DNA from: Paracoccus bogoriensis
GTDB lineage: Bacteria; Pseudomonadota; Alphaproteobacteria; Rhodobacterales; Rhodobacteraceae
NCBI RefSeq assembly: GCF_019431455.1
Contig: NZ_JAHYSR010000018.1
Coordinates: 1 to 64,000 of the forward strand
Direction of reading: 5' to 3'
Length of the DNA: 64,000 nucleotides
Shown: positions 27,224 through 36,065 of the stretch, one piece after another
How the letters are laid out: every line of letters begins with the position of its first letter
Numbering within the stretch: the stretch's first letter is position 1
Position numbers and translations under genes: made by a program
Notes under the pieces: model-generated
The model's input: the letters and a program-made list of their open reading frames with translations, nothing else
Databases searched by the model: none
Told to the model about the DNA's origin: nothing

Positions 27224-27960
27224 TCCGCCCTCCGCGCCATGGGGCGCCGTCCATGGCCATGGACCAGCAGTGTCGCGAAATAGGGGCAATCGTCATCGGT
27301 CACATCGGCCAGGGGCGCGATGCGCTGGCCGGGCATGGTGCCGCGTTCGATCAGCCAGGCATCGGCCAGGCGTCCGGATGCCGCCAGCGCGCGGCGCAGC
27401 TTGGGCAAGTTGCGGCCGGTCTTCATCACCACCAGCGCGTCGCTGCCCTGCATGTGGCGGATCAGATCCGCCTCGGGCAGAGTGCCCATCAGCACGGTCA
27501 GCACGTCGTCGCCCCAGGTCATGGGCTGGCCCACCGCGTTCCAGCAGCCGACCATGCCGGGGATGCCGGGAATCACCTCGACCTCGGCCAGTCCGGTCAG
27601 GCGCACCTGCAGATGCATGAAGCTGCCATAAAGGAACGGGTCGCCCTCGCACAGGACCACCACATCCTCGGTCTGCGCCAACTGCGCCAGACGCGCGGCC
27701 CAGAGGTCATAGAACCCCGCCAGCGCGTCGTTGTAATCGGGATGGTCAAAGGGGATCTCGGTCGTGACCGGATATTCCATCGGATATTCGACCGCATCCG
27801 GGGCCAGCATCCCCTGCACGATGCGCCGCGCCTGACCGGGGCGGCCGGGTTTGCGGAAATAGGCCACATGGCGCGCGGCGCGCACCGCCCTGTCGGCCCG
27901 GACCGAGATCAGGTCGGGATCGCCCGGCCCCAGTCCTGCGCAGATGATACGTCCCATCAT
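27220..27960 (-). CDS. cobI: Precorrin-2 C20-methyltransferase
   Basis: Methylates precorrin-2 at C-20 to precorrin-3A, the entry step of the corrin branch. 246 residues (start at 27960 or the adjacent ATG at 27957). Motifs are IICAGLGPGDPDLISVRADR, VVVLCEGDPFLYGSFMHL, VIPGIPGMVGCWNAVGQPM and MKTGRNLPKLRRAL. The first ATG overlaps the cobH stop (ATGA), favouring it. Confidence 0.95.
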   Translation of the reverse strand: MMGRIICAGLGPGDPDLISVRADRAVRAARHVAYFRKPGRPGQARRIVQGMLAPDAVEYPMEYPVTTEIPFDHPDYNDALAGFYDLWAARLAQLAQTEDVVVLCEGDPFLYGSFMHLQVRLTGLAEVEVIPGIPGMVGCWNAVGQPMTWGDDVLTVLMGTLPEADLIRHMQGSDALVVMKTGRNLPKLRRALAASGRLADAWLIERGTMPGQRIAPLADVTDDDCPYFATLLVHGHGRRPMARRAE

Positions 27961-28586
27961 TCTCTCCGGCTGGCCAGCGCGTTGATCGCGGCGACGGTGA
28001 TGGCCGATCCGCCCAGCCTGCCGCGCACGACAAGCGACGGGGCGGGTGGCGCGGCCAGCAGCGCGTCCTTGGATTCTGCCGCACCGACGAATCCCACGGG
28101 ACAGCCGATGATCGCGGCGGGGCGAGGGCAGGCAGGATCTTCCAGCATGTTCAGCAGGTGAAACAGCGCGGTCGGCGCATTGCCGATGGCCACGACGGCA
28201 CCGGCCAGATGCGGCCGCCACAGCTCCAGCGCGGCAGCGCTGCGGGTGTTGGCCATGTCGCGCGCCATGTCGGGCACGCGCGGGTCGCGCAGGGTGCAGA
28301 TGACCGCATTGTCTGCGGGCAGGCGGGCGCGGGTCACGCCCTCGCTGACCATATGCGCGTCGCAGAGGATCGGCGCACCGGCGGCCAGCGCGGCGCGGGC
28401 CGCCCGCGTCATGCCGGGGGTGAAGGCCACGTCGCGCTCCAGCCCCACCAGGCCCGCAGCATGGATCATGCGCACGACCACCGGTTCCTCATCGGCGTCG
28501 AAACGCGCCAGATCGGCCTCGGCCCGGATGGTGGCGAAGGACTGGCGATAGATCGCGGCGCCGTCCTTTTCGTAATCATGGGGCAT
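27957..28586 (-). CDS. cobH: Precorrin-8X methylmutase
   Basis: Moves a methyl group from C-11 to C-12 to form hydrogenobyrinic acid. 209 residues from the ATG at 28586, whose A is also the last base of the cobG stop (TGATG). Family motifs are YRQSFATIRAEADL, MIHAAGLVGLERDVAFTPG (with the catalytic His), PILCDAHMVSEGVTRARL and AIIGCPVGFVGAAESKDAL. Length is normal. Coupled to both neighbours. Confidence 0.95.
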   Translation of the reverse strand: MPHDYEKDGAAIYRQSFATIRAEADLARFDADEEPVVVRMIHAAGLVGLERDVAFTPGMTRAARAALAAGAPILCDAHMVSEGVTRARLPADNAVICTLRDPRVPDMARDMANTRSAAALELWRPHLAGAVVAIGNAPTALFHLLNMLEDPACPRPAAIIGCPVGFVGAAESKDALLAAPPAPSLVVRGRLGGSAITVAAINALASRRE

Positions 28587-29677
28587 CACAAAACCTTGGG
28601 CAGTTGGTCGGGGTCGAGGCCGCGCAGCGCCGGGGCGTCCTGGGCGCGGCCATGGCGGATCAGGTCGAAGCCCGCGCCCGTCGCGGTCAGCGTCACATCC
28701 GCCGCGCGCGGCCAGCCGCAGCCCTTGGCGCAGCCGCTGACATGCAGCACCGCATCCGCCGGGATCAGCGGTGCCAGCGCGCGGGCCAGGGGGCGGGTCG
28801 CAGCCTGGGCCTGGGGGCAGGCGGGTGCGCCCGGACAGGCCCGCAGGCGCAGGCGCGGATCATGCGGATCGAGGATCAGGCCGGGGATCGCGGGCAGGCG
28901 GTGCGCGCCCCGGATCAGCACCATCCGCCACGGCGTCAGGCGCAGGGGCGCCAGCCGCCCGAGGCGGCGCAGCGTGTCCGGCGCGATCTGCCCGAATTCC
29001 AGCCCGACCAGCAGGCCCTCTGGCACCAAGCCTGGGGCGGGGCGAGGGGCGGGGTTCGGCGTTGCCAGCACCGCGCCGGGCGGCTGTGCGCCTGCCGCGA
29101 TCAGCGCAGACATGCGGCCCCGCCCGTCCGGCGCGCCGCCCTGATCCAGGAACCACCGCGCCAAGGCCAGCGCATCCTGCGGCCCGCGATAGGGCGCTGC
29201 GCGATCCAGGCCATCGGCGCGCAGGGTCGGGCCTGCCTCGATACGGATGTCGGCCGGGTCGCGGGTCAGCACCGGCGCCGCGCCGGGATCGACCGCAAAG
29301 CCGAACTTGGCGGGCAGGGCCAGGTCGCTGGCGACCAGGGCCTTGGCCAGTTCAGCGGCCAGCCGGTCGGCCTCGGCATCGGCAAAGGGGGTCACGATGA
29401 TGTTGCGCCGCCCTTCGGCGCGTGCATCGGCGTCGATCAGCCCATGGGGCCGCAATGCCTCGATCAGCGGCACATGACTGGCAGGCGTCACGCCGCGCAG
29501 TTGCAGATTGGCCCGCCCGGTCAGTTCGATCACGCCATTGCCATGCGCCTCGGCCGCATCCGCGATGGCCTGGGCCTGGGCCGCGTCCAGCCGCCCGCCG
29601 GGGGGGCGGATGCGCACCACCCAGCCATCGCCCGAATCCATCGGGCGCAGCGCGCCGGGGCACCAGCCGCGGATCAC
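28586..29677 (-). CDS. cobG: Precorrin-3B synthase
   Basis: Oxygen-dependent monooxygenase converting precorrin-3A to precorrin-3B. It is a sulfite/nitrite-reductase-like iron-sulfur protein that marks the aerobic route. 363 residues if started at GTG 29677, which overlaps the cobN stop in GTGA and gives a start directly before RGWCPGALRPMDSGDG, the family N-terminus. An upstream GTG at 29716 would add 13 unconserved residues. Cysteines for the 4Fe-4S/siroheme-type site are visible in ACPGAPACPQ and SGCAKGCGWP. Part of cobN-G-H-I-J. Confidence 0.92.
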   Translation of the reverse strand: MIRGWCPGALRPMDSGDGWVVRIRPPGGRLDAAQAQAIADAAEAHGNGVIELTGRANLQLRGVTPASHVPLIEALRPHGLIDADARAEGRRNIIVTPFADAEADRLAAELAKALVASDLALPAKFGFAVDPGAAPVLTRDPADIRIEAGPTLRADGLDRAAPYRGPQDALALARWFLDQGGAPDGRGRMSALIAAGAQPPGAVLATPNPAPRPAPGLVPEGLLVGLEFGQIAPDTLRRLGRLAPLRLTPWRMVLIRGAHRLPAIPGLILDPHDPRLRLRACPGAPACPQAQAATRPLARALAPLIPADAVLHVSGCAKGCGWPRAADVTLTATGAGFDLIRHGRAQDAPALRGLDPDQLPKVL

Positions 29678-32600
29678 GACAGCCCCGCCGCGATCGAGTT
29701 GCGCCGCGTCACCCACAGCCCCGCCTCATGCAGCCGCCGGAACAGATCGCGCATCGCGGCCAGCGCCTCGGGGTTCGCGTCCTCCATGAAATCCACGATC
29801 TCGGGGCGGCCCAGGGTCGCGTCGTGATACAGGTCGAAGAGATGCGCGGGCACCGCCCCCGCCAGATGCGCGAAGGCCGCCATATGATCCAGCGTGGCCG
29901 CGATCTCGGCCGCCCCGCGATAGCCGTGGCGCGTCATCGCATTGGCCCAGGCCGGATCGGTGGCGCGGGCGCGGATCGTGCGGGCGATCTCTTCGGTCAG
30001 GCTGCGGGCGCGGGGGCGGCCCGGCTGCGTGGCATCCAGATGATAGAGCGCGGCGCGCCCGCCAATCCGCGCCATGGCGGCGGCAAAGCCCCCCTCATGC
30101 GCGGCATAATCGGCGGCCAGCAGCAGGTCGGTTTCCGGCAGGTCTTGCGCGTGAACGAAACTGTCGGCGCAGGCCAGCCGCGCCTCCAGTTCTGCGCGGC
30201 CCGGACGGCTGACCCCATCCGTGCCGATGGCCCAGCTCGAGGCAGCAATCCAGGCTTCGCCCGCCGCCACGCGTGCGGCATCGGTGAACTCCGTAGCCGC
30301 CGTGCCCATGGCCAGACCGTATTGCCCGGGCTGAGGACCAAAGACGCGCGCCCCGCCGCGATAGGGGTTCTGGCAGGCTTCCTCGTCCCGCGCGGCCAGG
30401 GTGTCGGCCCCGGTCTGGAAAAGCTGCGCCAGCACCGGGAACAGGTCGCGAAACAGCCCCGAAACGCGCAGGGTCACATCGATGCGCGGCCGCCCCAGCA
30501 GGGCCAGAGGCAGCACCTCGACCCCCGTCACCCGTCCCGATTCCGCATCCCAGGTTGGCCGCAGCCCGGCCAGATGCAGGGCCATGGCGAAATCCTCGCC
30601 CGCCGTGCGCATCGTGGCGCTGCCCCACAGATCGACGACCAGACCGCGTGGCCAGTCGCCGTGATCCTGCAGGTGACGACGCAGCAGTTCCTCGGCCAGC
30701 TTAACCCCCTGCGCATGGGCGGATGGCGTGGGCACAGCGCGCGGATCGACGCCATACAGGTTGCGCCCCGTGGGCATCACATCCGACCGACCCCGATAGG
30801 GCGAGCCCGACGGCCCCGGCGGCACGAAGCGCCCCGCCAGCGCCGCCATCAGGCCGTCACGTTCCGCGGCCCCGCAGGGTCCGGTTCCCCAGACATGCAA
30901 ACCCTCGCCATATTGGCTTTCCTTGATGTCGCAGACAAAGCGGTCGATGCGAGCGATCGCCTCTGCTGCCCCGGCGTCGGGCGGGATGCCCAGGTCTTCC
31001 TCGATACCCAGGGCGCGGGCCTCGTCGCGGATGGCCGCGATCAGGCGGTCGCGGCGCGCGGGATCCAGCCCGTCCGCGGTGGAATATTCGTCCAGGCTGC
31101 GCTCCAACCCCGCCATTCCGAGCGGCAAGGAGGCCGCGCGCATCGGCGGGGGCATATGGCCCAGGGTCACCGCACCCAGACGACGCCTGGCCTGTGCGGC
31201 CTCGCCCGGATCATTGACGATGAAAGGATAGATGACCCGCATCCGCCCGGCCAGCGCCTGCGGCCAGCACTCTCCCGACAAGGCGACGGCCTTGCCCGGC
31301 AGCCATTCCAGCGTGCCATGCGCCCCCATATGGATCATCGCGCCCAGACCCTGCTCGGCCAGCCACAGATAAAAGGCGACATAGCCGTGACGCGGCACGC
31401 GGGTCAGGTCGTGATAGCTGTCCTCGCGTCCGATACGGTGGCCGCGTTCGGGCTGCAGCGCCAGGATCACCGGCCCGTGGCGGCTGGCGCGCAGGGCAAA
31501 GGCGCCCTCCACGCAATCGGGGTCCTCCTCGGGCGGACCCCAGGCCTCATGCAGATCGTCGCGCAATCGCTGCGGCAGGCGGGCCAGCGCGCGGCGGTAA
31601 TCGGCCAGCGGCCAACGAATCACACCCTGCGGCAGACCGGGCAGCGCGACCCCCAAGGCCCGCCCCACCGCCTGCGCGGATGCGGGCGCGTCCAGCCCGA
31701 CCGCATGGGCCTGCTGCCAGTCGCGGCCAGGATAGGCCGACAGCACCACCGCCACATCACGCGCCGCCCCGCGCCAGGCGAGGATCCGGTCCACCGCCTG
31801 CCCCAGCAGTTCCGCATCCGGGCGATGGACGAAGCGCGCATATTCCAGATCGGGATCGCGCGGCGCGACGCCCTTGAAGCTGATGACGCCCGCCAGGATC
31901 CTGCCATCCACCTCGGGCAGCACGACGGTCATGGCCAGATCAGAGGGCGACAGCCCCCGCTCTGTCACCAGCCAGTCGCGCCGCCGGTTGGTTGACAACA
32001 CCACCTGAAAGACCGGGCAGGACCACCCACCAAAGGGCGCGACCCCTGCCATTTCTCCGTTGCCCAAATACCCAGCGACCGCGCCCCCCGAAAACCCGGT
32101 TGCATTGACGACCATCTCCGGCCCGCCCGGCAGCGCCCCTGCCAGCCATTCCGCCAGCCCCTCGGCCTTCAGGGACGGCGCGAATGCCCCCATCGCCATG
32201 ATGCCGCGATCGCGCAGCGCATGGATCAGCGCGTCGATCGGCGCCACATCCGCCGCTGCCAGCCAACTGCGATAGAAGGTGACCAGCGCCTGCACCTTCC
32301 CCGGATCGGCGACGACACCGTGGTCCGGGTCATAAAATCCCATCGCGGGCAGCGTCTTGATCCCCGGCACCGGCGCGGCCTGCAGCCCCGCCGCGATGGC
32401 CAGCTGCGCCAGCGCCGCCTGCGCGGCCACCGCCCCGCCCTCGTCGCAATGACGCCGCAGCACGCGCAGGACCGACGCGGGCACGGTCGAGGCCCGGTCC
32501 AGCCGCGGATCGTCGCGCCCATCCGCCGGCAGGACCGCCAGCGCGATCCCGCGCCTGCGCGCCAGATCCTGGACCGATGCCAGCCCATAGGGCCACCAGG

Positions 32601-32871
32601 CCTCGCCGCCGATCAGCCGGATCAGGATGCCGCGCGCCCCCGACAGGGTCCGTTCGACATAGGTATCGACCGAGACCGGATGGCGCAGCGCCACCAGATT
32701 GCACAGCCGGGTCGAAGGCAACCCTCCCGCCGCGCGCCGCCACCCTTCCGCAAAAGCCCCCAGGTCGCTGTCCGAGAAAGACAGCACGACCAGGTCGCCC
32801 GGCGTCTGCCCGGGATCGAAGGGAGCGTCGGTCCGATCAAGCCCGACCTGTTCGCGGAAGATCACATGCAT
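29674..32871 (-). CDS. cobN: Cobaltochelatase subunit CobN
   Basis: Large ATP-dependent chelatase subunit that, with CobS and CobT, inserts Co2+ into hydrogenobyrinic acid a,c-diamide. 1065 residues, shorter than the roughly 1270-residue Pseudomonas denitrificans protein but with the core motifs: MIHMGAHGTLEWLPGKAVAL, IYPFIVNDPGEAAQARRR, GLDPARRDRLI, LYGVDPRAVPTPSAH and a C-terminal GLWVTRRNSIAAGLS. The cobS and cobT genes are not in this window. The segment encoded near 32049-32073 resembles the tail of the dispersed palindrome family. The start overlaps the cobW stop by one base. Confidence 0.95.
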   Translation of the reverse strand: MHVIFREQVGLDRTDAPFDPGQTPGDLVVLSFSDSDLGAFAEGWRRAAGGLPSTRLCNLVALRHPVSVDTYVERTLSGARGILIRLIGGEAWWPYGLASVQDLARRRGIALAVLPADGRDDPRLDRASTVPASVLRVLRRHCDEGGAVAAQAALAQLAIAAGLQAAPVPGIKTLPAMGFYDPDHGVVADPGKVQALVTFYRSWLAAADVAPIDALIHALRDRGIMAMGAFAPSLKAEGLAEWLAGALPGGPEMVVNATGFSGGAVAGYLGNGEMAGVAPFGGWSCPVFQVVLSTNRRRDWLVTERGLSPSDLAMTVVLPEVDGRILAGVISFKGVAPRDPDLEYARFVHRPDAELLGQAVDRILAWRGAARDVAVVLSAYPGRDWQQAHAVGLDAPASAQAVGRALGVALPGLPQGVIRWPLADYRRALARLPQRLRDDLHEAWGPPEEDPDCVEGAFALRASRHGPVILALQPERGHRIGREDSYHDLTRVPRHGYVAFYLWLAEQGLGAMIHMGAHGTLEWLPGKAVALSGECWPQALAGRMRVIYPFIVNDPGEAAQARRRLGAVTLGHMPPPMRAASLPLGMAGLERSLDEYSTADGLDPARRDRLIAAIRDEARALGIEEDLGIPPDAGAAEAIARIDRFVCDIKESQYGEGLHVWGTGPCGAAERDGLMAALAGRFVPPGPSGSPYRGRSDVMPTGRNLYGVDPRAVPTPSAHAQGVKLAEELLRRHLQDHGDWPRGLVVDLWGSATMRTAGEDFAMALHLAGLRPTWDAESGRVTGVEVLPLALLGRPRIDVTLRVSGLFRDLFPVLAQLFQTGADTLAARDEEACQNPYRGGARVFGPQPGQYGLAMGTAATEFTDAARVAAGEAWIAASSWAIGTDGVSRPGRAELEARLACADSFVHAQDLPETDLLLAADYAAHEGGFAAAMARIGGRAALYHLDATQPGRPRARSLTEEIARTIRARATDPAWANAMTRHGYRGAAEIAATLDHMAAFAHLAGAVPAHLFDLYHDATLGRPEIVDFMEDANPEALAAMRDLFRRLHEAGLWVTRRNSIAAGLS

Positions 32872-33914
32872 CAGGCGGGGACAGCCTCAAGCACGGCCCG
32901 GATCGCGACCGGGTCGATATGGTCATGTTCCGCGATCACCACCAGCCGCGAGCGGCGCGGAGCCTCGCCCCAGGGGCGGTCGTATTGATGGCGCACCCGC
33001 GCGCCCACTGCCTGGACCAGAAGGCGCATCGGCTTGCCCGCGACGGCCAGGTGGCCCTTGACGCGCAGGATGTGCTGCTCTTCGGCCAGCCGCACGATGC
33101 GGGCGCAGAGGTCGGCGGGGTCGTCGATCTCGGGCAGGTCGATGACGACCGTGTCGAAATCCTCGTGCTCGTGATCGCCTGCGCCGTCATGATGGCTGGG
33201 GCGGGCGTCCAGGTCGTCCTCGGCAGCCTTCCCGAGGCCCAGGATCAGGCGGGGGTCGATCACGCCCTCGGTCACGGTCAGGATGGGCAGAGGACGGGGC
33301 GCCCTGGCCTCGATCACGGCGCGGGCGGCGGCCAGGCCCGCATCGCCCGCCAGATCGGCCTTGGTCAGCAACACGACATCGGCGCAGGCGATCTGATCGT
33401 CGAAGACCTCGGACAGGGGCGTTTCGTGGTCCAGGCTGTCATCGGCGGCGCGTTGCGCATCCACGGCGGCCAGGTCGGGGGCGAAACGGCCCGCCGCCAC
33501 GGCCTCGGCATCGGCCAGGGCGATCACCCCGTCCACGGTGATGCGCGACCGGATCGCGGGCCAGTCGAAGGCCTTCAGCAAGGGCTTGGGCAGCGCCAGC
33601 CCCGAGGTTTCGATCAGGATGTGATCGGGCTTGCAGGGCAGCGCCATCAGCGATTCCAGCGTGGGAATGAAGTCGTCGGCGACCGTGCAGCAGATGCAGC
33701 CGTTCGACAGTTCCAGGATGTTCTCGGCCGGGCAATTGTCGTCGGCGCAGCCCTTCAGGATGTCGCCATCCACGCCCATCGTGCCGAATTCATTGACGAT
33801 GACAGCCAGGCGCAGCCCGTTCGGATGGGCCATCAGATGCTGGATCAGCGTCGTCTTGCCCGAGCCCAGAAAGCCGGTGATCACGGTGACGGGGGTTTTG
33901 ACAAGGTCGGTCAT
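32871..33914 (-). CDS. cobW: CobW-type GTP-dependent metallochaperone
   Basis: COG0523-family G3E GTPase thought to deliver cobalt to the chelatase. 347 residues. Walker A is GFLGSGKTT at 14-22. The metal-binding CICC motif is at 73-76. A His/Asp-rich loop (SHHDGAGDHEHED) sits before the C-terminal CobW_C domain. The tight position between DUF1636 and cobN and the one-base overlap with cobN argue for a cobalt role and not a zinc role. Confidence 0.94.
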   Translation of the reverse strand: MTDLVKTPVTVITGFLGSGKTTLIQHLMAHPNGLRLAVIVNEFGTMGVDGDILKGCADDNCPAENILELSNGCICCTVADDFIPTLESLMALPCKPDHILIETSGLALPKPLLKAFDWPAIRSRITVDGVIALADAEAVAAGRFAPDLAAVDAQRAADDSLDHETPLSEVFDDQIACADVVLLTKADLAGDAGLAAARAVIEARAPRPLPILTVTEGVIDPRLILGLGKAAEDDLDARPSHHDGAGDHEHEDFDTVVIDLPEIDDPADLCARIVRLAEEQHILRVKGHLAVAGKPMRLLVQAVGARVRHQYDRPWGEAPRRSRLVVIAEHDHIDPVAIRAVLEAVPA

Positions 33915-33916
33915 GG

Positions 33917-34270
33917 TCACTCCTGCGGGGGAATTCGCGCAAGGCTCTGCTTGCGGAAGATGGCGGGGCGTTCGCGCCAGGGCACGATTCCGTCGGCGGT
34001 GGCGGCATAGGCGCGCGCGCCTGCGGCGATCTCGGCGGCGTCCTCGGGGGTCAGGCGGCCATAGACATAGGACCATTTGCCCGGCGCATTCAGCGCGATG
34101 GCGCAGCCCTGCGAACAGGCCGACAGACATTCGACCCCCCGGATCTGCACCTGATCGGGTGCCTGCGCAGCCAGGGCCCGAAGCAGCGCCAAGCCTTGAC
34201 GCGGCGCCTCGGGATCGGTCTCTGGCGCGATACCGCGGCAGGTGGTGCAGACATGCAAGATGGCGCGCAT
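33917..34270 (-). CDS. DUF1636 cysteine-rich protein of the cobalamin operon
   Basis: 117 residues from the ATG at 34270. The N-terminus is ILHVCTTCRG, and a second cysteine group follows in ECLSACSQGCAIAL, a pattern like thioredoxin-fold 2Fe-2S ferredoxins. The conserved stretch GKWSYVYGRLTPEDAAEI fits DUF1636. First gene after the second cobalamin riboswitch, two nucleotides before cobW, so it is very likely B12-regulated. A redox or cobalt-handling role is inferred from context, not known. Confidence 0.85.
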   Translation of the reverse strand: MRAILHVCTTCRGIAPETDPEAPRQGLALLRALAAQAPDQVQIRGVECLSACSQGCAIALNAPGKWSYVYGRLTPEDAAEIAAGARAYAATADGIVPWRERPAIFRKQSLARIPPQE

Positions 34271-34383
34271 TGCGGCCCGTCCTTTCGCCTTGGCGTCGGG
34301 GATGGGCCAACAGGACGGACGGGTCGTCCCCGCCGCCTTCTGCCGGTCGCGAAACACCCCGTTCGCCCGTTGTCATCGGCGCT

Positions 34384-34581
34384 GGCAGGTCTCCCGGCTT
34401 GCGGATTCAGGGCTTCGGCCCTACGGTCGGCCCACCTTCCCGGCCCGTCGCCGGATGGGGCGCAGGACCAGTGGCATCGGGCGACCTTTCCGGTCACGGT
34501 CGCGGGGGCGGCTGCTTTCAGGCCGGTGGCGGCCCTTCGCATTCCCTCTTGGCCCGCCTTGCGGCGGGAACCAGCACGAGG
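34384..34581 (-). promoter_or_regulatory. Cobalamin (AdoCbl) riboswitch 2
   Basis: On the minus strand: a 5' stem region (GGTTCCCGCC), GGCCGCCACCGG, the box CAGCCGCCCCCGCGACCG, ATGCCACTGG, GGGAAGG and the closing AAGCCGGGAGACCTGCC. The 3' end is about 113 nt before the DUF1636 start. It should control the DUF1636-cobW-cobN-cobG-cobH-cobI-cobJ transcript. It lies in the divergent gap to cobO, whose plus-strand message it does not include. Ends are approximate. Confidence 0.94.
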
Positions 34582-34629
34582 CTACCAAAGGCGCGACAGG
34601 CCGCTTTGTCAACCGAAAGGAGTGATCCG

Positions 34630-35250
34630 ATGACCCGGATAGAGGCCGATGAACAGGCGCGCCATGCCGCGAAAATGGCCAGAAAGAAGGCCGCGCGCGA
34701 CCGGATGATGAAAACCCGGACCGGCGAAAAGGGGCTGGTCATCGTGCATACCGGGCCGGGCAAGGGTAAATCCAGCAGCGGTTTCGGCATGATCATGCGC
34801 GCCATCGCCCACCGGATGCCCTGCGCGGTTGTCCAGTTCATCAAGGGCGCTTGGGACACCGGCGAGCGTCGCCTGCTGACCGCCCATTTCGCCGATCTCT
34901 GCCAGTTTCACGCCATGGGCGAGGGTTTCACCTGGGAGACGCAGGACAAGGCCCGCGACGTGGCGGCGGCAGAGGCGGGATGGGACAAGGCCAAGGCGCT
35001 GATCCGCGACCCCGCGATCCGCATGGTCCTGCTGGACGAGATCAACATCGCCTTTCGCTACGGCTATCTGGACCCCCACGCGGTGCTGACCTTCCTTCGG
35101 GCCGAAAAGCCGCCGATGACCCATGTGATCCTGACCGGACGCGGCGCCCCGGACGCGCTGATCGAGGCCGCCGACCTGGTGACCGAGATGGTGCAGGTCA
35201 AGCACCCGTTCCGCGCGGGCATCAAGGCACAGCCGGGCGTCGAGTTCTGA
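34630..35250 (+). CDS. cobO: Cob(I)yrinic acid a,c-diamide adenosyltransferase
   Basis: Adds the 5'-deoxyadenosyl ligand to cobalt, and also acts in B12 salvage. 206 residues. The start is the ATG at 34630 behind AAAGGAGTG. An N-terminal basic helix precedes the P-loop TGPGKGKSSSGFGM (near 41-54). VVQFIKGAW, VLLDEINIAFRYGYL and LTGRGAPDAL are typical of CobA/CobO. Single gene diverging from the riboswitch-controlled operon. No riboswitch sits on its own strand, so it is probably regulated separately. Confidence 0.96.
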   Translation: MTRIEADEQARHAAKMARKKAARDRMMKTRTGEKGLVIVHTGPGKGKSSSGFGMIMRAIAHRMPCAVVQFIKGAWDTGERRLLTAHFADLCQFHAMGEGFTWETQDKARDVAAAEAGWDKAKALIRDPAIRMVLLDEINIAFRYGYLDPHAVLTFLRAEKPPMTHVILTGRGAPDALIEAADLVTEMVQVKHPFRAGIKAQPGVEF

Positions 35251-35330
35251 GGGCGCGAAAATCCGCGCGGCCCGGACCTTTCGGCGGCTTCGCGTGTTGA
35301 TCGCGCGACGGATCACGACCGGGACATGCC

Positions 35331-36065
35331 ATGACGCCTCCGCCGCTGCCTGCCTCTGCCGCCCTGTTTCTGGATTTCGACGGCTGCCTTGTCGATATCG
35401 CGCCTCGGCCCGACGCGGTGCAGGTCACGCCTGCGCTGACGCACCGCCTGACGCGGCTGATGCAGCGGCAAGGGGGTGCGGTGGCGCTGATCTCGGGGCG
35501 TGACGTGGCCGATCTGCGCAGGCATCTGCCGGATTTTCCGGGCATTGTTGCAGGCAGTCACGGCGCCGAATTCTCGCCCGGTCCCGGTCGGATCCAGGCC
35601 GCGCGCCATCCCGATCTGGACATCGCGCGCCTGCACCAGGAAGCGCGCGCGCTGGCCAGGCCCCACCCCGCCGTGCTGGTCGAGGAAAAACCCCACGGCG
35701 TCGCACTGCATTACCGCGCCGACCCTGCCCTGCGTGCCTTCGTCGAGGATGTGTCGCAGCGTCTGGCCGAGGCCCATCCGGGCCTTGCCCTGCAACCCGC
35801 CAAGATGGCGGTCGAACTGCGCCCCGCCGGCATCGGCAAGGGCGACGCGCTGGCGCGGCTGATGAAGATGCCGGCCTTCGCTGGCCGGATCCCGGTCTAT
35901 GCGGGCGACGACACGACCGACGAACCTGCCATGGCCAAGGCGCAAGAGCTTGGCGGTTTCGCCGTCAAGATCGGGTCCGGCGCCTCGGTCGCCCGCTACA
36001 CCCTGCCCGATCCCGAAGCGCTGGCCGCCTGGCTGGACGATTCATTCAGCCGAGAGCTTTCATGA
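35331..36065 (+). CDS. otsB: Trehalose-6-phosphate phosphatase
   Basis: HAD-superfamily phosphatase that releases trehalose from trehalose 6-phosphate. 244 residues. The first motif is FLDFDGCLVDIAP with the nucleophile D15 and D17. The usual Thr after DxDG is Cys19. Other motifs are ALISGRDVADL, GSHGAE, the conserved VELRPAGIGKGDAL and the metal motif GDDTTDEPAM. Its stop overlaps the otsA start by 4 nt (ATGA), so the two are coupled. Trehalose is an osmoprotectant, like the osmF transporter system further along. Confidence 0.94.
   Translation: MTPPPLPASAALFLDFDGCLVDIAPRPDAVQVTPALTHRLTRLMQRQGGAVALISGRDVADLRRHLPDFPGIVAGSHGAEFSPGPGRIQAARHPDLDIARLHQEARALARPHPAVLVEEKPHGVALHYRADPALRAFVEDVSQRLAEAHPGLALQPAKMAVELRPAGIGKGDALARLMKMPAFAGRIPVYAGDDTTDEPAMAKAQELGGFAVKIGSGASVARYTLPDPEALAAWLDDSFSRELS

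Noticed and set aside
33915..34376. N-terminal extension of cobW frame up to 34376
   Set aside because: Overlaps DUF1636 and part of its leader in another frame; CobW family begins at MTDLVKTPVTVITGF.
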